DNA from: Ligustrum vulgare | Lineage: Eukaryota > Streptophyta > Magnoliopsida > Lamiales > Oleaceae | Reading direction: 5' to 3' | DNA length: 64,000 nt | Assembly (NCBI GenBank): GCA_963555705.1 | Contig: OY743174.1 | Location: 62,890,234-62,954,233, forward strand | Shown: positions 58,824 through 64,000 of the stretch, in pieces | Numbering within the stretch: position 1 is the first letter of the stretch | How the letters are laid out: every line of letters starts with the position of its first letter | Notes under the pieces: generated by a model | What the model saw: only the letters and a program-made list of their open reading frames with translations | Told to the model about the DNA's origin: nothing | Databases searched by the model: none | Position numbers and translations under genes: made by a program

Positions 58824-60166
58824 TTCATTTTTATTCACATTGGTGCTAATTTATGCTACCTCCATCAAAATTTTGTGCCTTTTCTTTTTGTCGCTTCAAA
58901 TTGTAAATAAAAAGTGCACTTCAATTGTATTATTGAGAATCACATCAGTTTTTTTATTTTTTTTTTTTTTTTATATTAGGGCCTTGCATTTTTATACTGA
59001 AATAACATCATTCGCGTGTTAAAAAAATACGTACAAGACGTCAATTTTTTTTTTTTTTAAATGTTCCCTATTTTCTTGAGAATTCAGAACTACACAACAA
59101 ATTGACACATTTTCTAGAAAAGTACACTCATTTTTTGTTATTTTTTCTCTTTCCTTTTTTCGGGTGATTTTGGTAAATGCTCTTGAATACAATTTGTAGT
59201 GGCAATAAAAAAAAAAAAAAAACAAAAAAAGGTCACAAATCTTTGAAGGGGGAGGTAGGAGAGAGGAGCACCAAAGTGGAAAAAAATTGAAAATGAAAAT
59301 AGTTAATGGAAGTAGAGTTGACGGTGTTTAAAGATTAATTAATGAGTCTCAATGTTTCAAGTGTCATTAATAAGTGGATGAAGCACTGAATACTTCATAC
59401 TCAAGGAGTACTAGAAATTTTTTGTGAGTCGGGTGGGGGTATTCAGGTCACAAGGTCCAAGTTGACTCGATGATTCTTGAAATGTTAATTGCTAAAAAAA
59501 TCCGAGAGTTACTTCATTTATCTATGTTTTGTGAAGAATCCAATGATTTTCTATATTTTCCATCTCAGCCCTTACATTTTTGTTCATGCCAAACATTTCT
59601 TGAATTTTTTATTACCTTACGAATTGGTAACTGAATTTTCTGTTTTATGCAAAGAAGTCCCTAAACTCTAGGATTTCAGCATATTGGTTCCTGATATCTG
59701 TATAAACTGCAAATTGACCCCTGAATTTTCATTCCATGCAGCTCAGTGTCTATTTTATCAGAAAGTCCCAAACCAATCCCCAATGTTGCTGATGTAACAA
59801 CAATCGAAATTGTTTACAACAGTGGGGTTGCATTTGCCACCCCACGAACTATAAAATGAAAATTTGAAGAGCCCTCTTTTTAGAATTCACAAGAAACCAT
59901 GCCACATTGTTTCTCCGATGTGGGATTAGGGTTTCCAACTTTCCATAATTCGTTTAGTTTTTAAATATGATTTTAACCGTAAAACCCAAATTAAGTGCTA
60001 GCCCAATTGGTACTGCTGACCTTTCCATGCTCTCTTACTCAGGTTCGTGTCTACATGGCGTTAGGTTAGGTATTTTGATTGTTTATTATTGTATTCTTTT
60101 TTATTTTTGCTTTTCTTTCTTATGAGTTAAATTTCTTTTAACATTTTTATAGGTTAAAACACTTTT
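58824..60166. other. Intergenic, mostly featureless
   Basis: T-rich runs near 58950 and 59047, an A run near 59210, and repeat-like text such as AAATTGACCCCTGAATTTTC near 59710. A SINE-like sequence lies at 59991-60110. No coding frame is supported. Confidence 0.4.
59991..60110 (+). mobile_element. SINE-like, tRNA-derived sequence
   Basis: A box-A-like TAGCCCAATTGGTACTGC (about 59999) and a box-B-like GGTTCGTGTC (60042-60051) are spaced as in tRNA-derived SINEs. A T-rich tail (TTGTATTCTTTTTT) follows. The boxes are imperfect and no target duplication was found. Confidence 0.35.
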
Positions 60167-60344
60167 AGAGGTTGTTTGGTAAATGAAAAAATATCACCAC
60201 AATTTTTCAAATTCAATATCAATTATCTATTCTTAGTTAAGCTAACAGTTTTTGACTTTTCAAATCTTTTTCAACCACACATTCATCAAAAAAATAAAAA
60301 AAATCACAAAAACAAAAAATTTTCACATTACCAAACAGACTCTT
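60167..60344. mobile_element. MITE family 2
   Basis: The left end AGAGGTTGTTTGGTAAATG and right end CACATTACCAAACAGACTCTT are inverted repeats. The interior has CTTTTTCAACCACACATTC. 178 bp. Confidence 0.7.
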
Positions 60345-60659
60345 CATAATTAAAGTTTGAAATAAATTATAATATAATAAATATAATTAACAACAACTAA
60401 TCTATATTTTCTTTGAAATAATAATTTTAAAATTAAAAAAATATTATTACTATAATGCTTTATATCTTGTGCATATTTAATTTTTATGTAAAAAATCTAG
60501 TTTTATATAAAAAATTATTTAACGTCTTAAAAAACAATTAAGGTAATATTAAAAATTAAAAAAAAATTATTGCTCCAAATTCTTATTATATGGTTTTTCC
60601 CTTTTTTCGATAATTTTATTTAATTCGATCCAGGTTTTAAAACACTACATGCATACAAC
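60345..60659. other. AT-rich, no gene
   Basis: Very AT-rich and featureless. Confidence 0.5.
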
Positions 60660-60852
60660 GAATATAAATGCTGGTTCTTTGTTCTTGTGTTTTGGAGTGC
60701 TACAAATACAAGTTGAAGTCGTTACATTTTGGGAGTCGATTTTCATAACCCGTTGGCACCTTTGCGGGGCAAATTCGACTTAAGGATAAAGTGTTCAACG
60801 CTTGCCTCGACTTTGTCCATATCTTATTTCTTCTTGTTTTTCGTGTCGTTAC
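60660..60852 (+). repeat. Fragment of the 57874-58818 LTR family, opposite orientation
   Basis: GTGCTACAAATACAAG..GTCGTT, CGGGGCAAATTCGACTTAAGG and TGCCTCGACTTTGTCC match the 3' half of the solo LTR read on the minus strand (57960-58150). The fragment ends where another Copia LTR begins. Confidence 0.65.
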
Positions 60853-62269
60853 TGTTGGGAACCCGGGTTGATCTACTCACAAAAATTAATTTGTTGTGAC
60901 TAGATCATCCCGTTACAGGATTTTCTGTTCTATGTATTCAACTTGGAATAAATAAGTTTGCACACAAAAATGATTTTGAGAAGATTACCCTTGTAGCATG
61001 CTTTACAATAATCTTTATCAACTGCTTCTTGATTTCACCAAAGCTTCAAAACCTCAAGCTTTCTCCGGTGTTCTCCAATGGCAGCTATGCAGGTGTGTGG
61101 TCACCTTTCTCAAGACTTAGGTTAAACTAGGATTAGAGTTTCTTTTGTAAGAAGAAAACACACACTACACACTTTAGTGTGTGTCTCGCCACTTTGTCAA
61201 TTAGGTTAATAAAAATAGTCTTGGGAGACTATTTGTAACCTCTTTACACTCCAAAACCCTACCAGGCCTAATACCATAACTCAGGCTCATTTCTGCACAA
61301 CCCAATACAGGTAATAAGCCTGTATAAACCCATTATAGTGAAGCCACCGAGGGAACCTGATCGGACCCTATTAAACTAAGCCCAAATAAATTAATTATGA
61401 CCCAATCAACTCTTGATCAGTCAAAATTAATTTATTAATCACGTTCTATTCCACTAAAAGAACGAGATTGCACTCTTAGTAAAACTGAAATTACTGAAAC
61501 AATTAATCAATAATTATATCCTCTGACTTATCGTTCTTACATGTTACCCCCGTCGATCAACTCGAATATTCGGTGCAAGTTAAAATGATCAAAATGCCCT
61601 TCTCCGGATATTCATAAATTCTCAACTCTCATCTTCTATCTGACAGTTCGATATGATCCCATCACATCATAGAATTCAACAGTCACTGTCGAATTACTGA
61701 GCTCAGATTCAATTGTCCACTAGAAGAACCAGTGAGATTATGATCATACCTAAAAGGTGACGGATTCCATAATACGAATATATGTTCCTCATTAGTTCAC
61801 TTTAATTCCCAAAGTACCGAGATATTGATCAGCAATTTGATCTCACCCATTGATACCTCAAAGAACTTCAAGTTAGTAATCGAAGTCCATTATCCGATTA
61901 GGATTAAGGTCCCACGTACGATAATCAAGTGAAATTAAATTTGTATGGTCAATGTCACAAATTAATTTCACGTGGTCCCGTCCAATACGTTCCAAACGTA
62001 CTCTCAATTTTATTACCAAAGTCAAAGATAGACTTTAATAAAATCGAGACGATCTTATCAAAATAAATTGTCCATATTTATTTACTGATCGTGAACGTTA
62101 ATTTTAGATCGAATCACAAATTGAATCTTTCTGTGTTTAACAACTTAAACACTCAATTTGTAAGATCAAATCTACCCGTGGACAAACACAACTTCATATT
62201 AATACAATCAATCAATATTTTATTTTAAATGTCGTGAATTATACTCTATGGGTATATATAATTCCAACA
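60853..62269 (-). repeat. 3' LTR of a minus-strand Copia element
   Basis: The minus strand starts TGTTGGAATTATATATACCC at 62269, directly after the polypurine tract AAGTGGGAGAT (62280-62270), and ends CCGGGTTCCCAACA at 60853. 1417 bp, within the range of Tork/Angela- or SIRE-like elements. Target duplication cannot be tested because the 5' end is outside the window. Confidence 0.8.
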
Positions 62270-64000
62270 ATCTCCCACTTGCCCTTAGAGTATACATGAA
62301 AATTGAATCATCCATCTTGTCAACATCATCATTACATTAATGATTATGTTCTCAACCAAGATGATAACTCATTTCGATGTGAGTCACGGTTGTATAACAA
62401 ACAATCCAAGATTGTGTTATACCCAACCAATTAACCACATTATCTCCTAGTTATATTCCAATTTTGACGACTCTCAAGAGTCCTAGTCAAATCAGATCTT
62501 AATTAGTTTTAATCCATCCGATCACAAACTGAATAGATAAGGAAATATTTACTCATTTTTCGAAAACAATTCAGTATATGCTTTACCTCTATTCAATGAT
62601 CTGATCCTGGATCAAACTAATAATCACCAACAATATCTCCAGCATATGATATGACCTATCTAGTGTAAAGTAAGGCTTCCTATAGCCGGAGCATAAGGAA
62701 CCTTCTTTATCTTACCATGAGTCTTAGGAGAATACTCATAAGATAGATAAAGTCTACAAAGAACATTATTCATTTCAAGACTTCAATATTGCAAATATAG
62801 ATAGTATCTTATTCTTACATGAAACTTGAGACTATTCTATTTCATTTTTCTCCCACTCCGAAAAGTACGGATGTCTAGAAAAAAATAGACAGTCATCTAC
62901 AAGTCATTCAAGTCTAATTGCTGGTGTCAACTACTATTTAATGAAAATACTCTCACACATAAGTAGAGTGCCATTCAAATAAATTGTCGTGAAAACTGTC
63001 TCATCTTTCTGTATACATGAGTATACTTAAGATATATCAAAAATTTGATCAAGAACATGTATCACAATCGTTCGATCAAATTCTATGTTCCATATCTTGA
63101 ACAAATACCCAAATTCAAAGTTGGAAACTTGTAAGTCATGAAATTTACTTTCATGGTCTATAGTATGAACTCATCAGGTTAAACTTTGTAAATGATTTCC
63201 TCAAGATGCATTCAAGAAACAACTTCTTGACATCCATCTGTCGTACCTCATTTTCACAATGAACGACAATGGATAAAAGATCCAGGTAAGCTTTCGCATG
63301 GCAATTGGCGAGAAGGGTTTCACAAACCCACAACAATAAGCCTTGCACTAAAGGCATCAACCTTTCCATCTACCCCTCTTTTATTATCTTAAAAATCATC
63401 ACACCCTATAGGTTTGACCCCATTGGGTGCGTCTACAAATATCCAAACTTGTTGGATTACTAGGAATCTAATTCCGAGTTCACATTCACCTTCCATGATT
63501 TCAAGTCTATAACTTCTACCACTTCCCTAAATGAGGAGTTCTTCTCTTATTTCAGTAGAGACTGTCTAAAAAGACTCTCGGTAGAATAAGCGTCAAGAAG
63601 GTGGTCTTACAACCCTCCCAATCCAATTAGTCGCTGGAAGTGTATTTCCATTATGTCCAAACAGAGTTACTTCCTCTCCTCCCACTACTTGGTTATATCC
63701 CTTACTAGGATCAACCTCTCCTCTACCTCCTTATAAAGAAGAGGCAGAACAGTGAGAACAACTTTGACTACAACCTTTGGTTTTCCCCTGTCCATTGGGA
63801 TTATTAGACAATAATAGTGGTTGAACCACTTGCCCATTTCTCCCACTAGGATCAGCAACCATCGGTTCCGTAGGAAGTTCCAAATCATCAAGATTAATTC
63901 TATGCGGAAATGTGGAATCAAGTTGTTTGAACCACGTTCTAACATCTCATCCAATAGAATTTTACTTGTTGATTTGTATTCTTCTATATGCCTTATCCTC
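62270..64000 (-). pseudogene. Decayed Copia pol (reverse transcriptase/RNase H), runs off the window
   Basis: Minus-strand reading in changing frames gives RT landmarks in order: VWIFVDAPNGVKPIG near 63440, LLSIVVHCENEVRQMDVKK near 63250, and KVPYAPAIGSL near 62690. The last corresponds to the usual VPYASAVGSLMY before the TRPDI motif. Stops and frameshifts are frequent, so it is inactive. Everything upstream, including gag, lies beyond the right edge. Confidence 0.75.

Noticed and set aside
59991..60060. A functional tRNA gene
   Set aside because: Box A and box B resemble tRNA, but no cloverleaf with a paired acceptor stem could be drawn. Treated as SINE-like only.
62270..64000. Possible intact host gene on the minus strand
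   Set aside because: All recognisable motifs are Copia RT/RNase H in shifting frames, next to a polypurine tract and LTR.

Overview
The window is nuclear DNA of a flowering plant, almost certainly a eudicot. It is strongly AT-rich and intron-containing, and it is crowded with plant-type LTR retrotransposons, Helitrons and MITEs. Only two host genes look intact: a P4-type phospholipid flippase of the ALA1 group (27044-34842, plus strand, 7 coding exons) and an LRR receptor-like pseudokinase of the LRR-VI type (55028-51588, minus strand, 7 coding exons). A third host gene, plastid histidinol dehydrogenase (HISN8), survives only as scattered exon relics between them (36417-51330). No bacterial-style operon, CRISPR array or rRNA is present, and I recognise no tRNA gene.

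Layout. 1-4488: the 3' end of a chromodomain-bearing Ty3/Gypsy element with its LTR, next to an LTR of opposite orientation. 4489-10600: AT-rich intergenic DNA with a MITE invaded by a second terminal-inverted-repeat element. 10602-18616: a cluster of non-autonomous Helitrons on the minus strand, one of which (15833-18607) landed inside the 5' terminus of another (13041-18616) and itself carries a Stowaway MITE. 19100-21960: a decayed FAR1/MULE-transposase-like gene with perfect hairpins on both sides. 22000-26900: LTR fragments and a 408-bp TIR element, then the ALA1 upstream region with a run of 18 G. 26900-34850: ALA1, whose fourth intron hosts a 1.9-kb Helitron.

36400-51330: the dismembered HISN8 locus. 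It was hit by a minus-strand Copia remnant (37137-39048), a degenerate Helitron end (near 39947) and an 8.45-kb Copia element (41643-50096, target duplication ATAAT) lying in the intron after the first retained downstream exon. The 5' half of that Copia (gag, protease, pre-integrase) is inverted relative to its LTRs and pol. Its gag/protease has a 990-bp insert, and its right LTR was split by a short-LTR non-autonomous retroelement (47355-49896, target duplication AAGTC) that carries a fragment resembling an epsin-type clathrin adaptor. 51588-55028: the LRR pseudokinase. 55450-64000: a second copy of the tandem-repeat TIR element, a solo LTR with target duplication TCTTT, a SINE-like tRNA-derived sequence, MITEs, and a minus-strand Copia with a 1.4-kb LTR whose decayed pol runs off the window.

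The host genes show no functional link to one another. The main story is layered transposition: at several places the order of events can be read from target duplications and interrupted reading frames. I found no clear novel biochemical system. The best leads are the internal inversion in the Copia, the captured epsin-like fragment, the Helitron-in-Helitron junction and the loss of HISN8 at this locus. All family assignments come from motif recognition by eye, without a database search.
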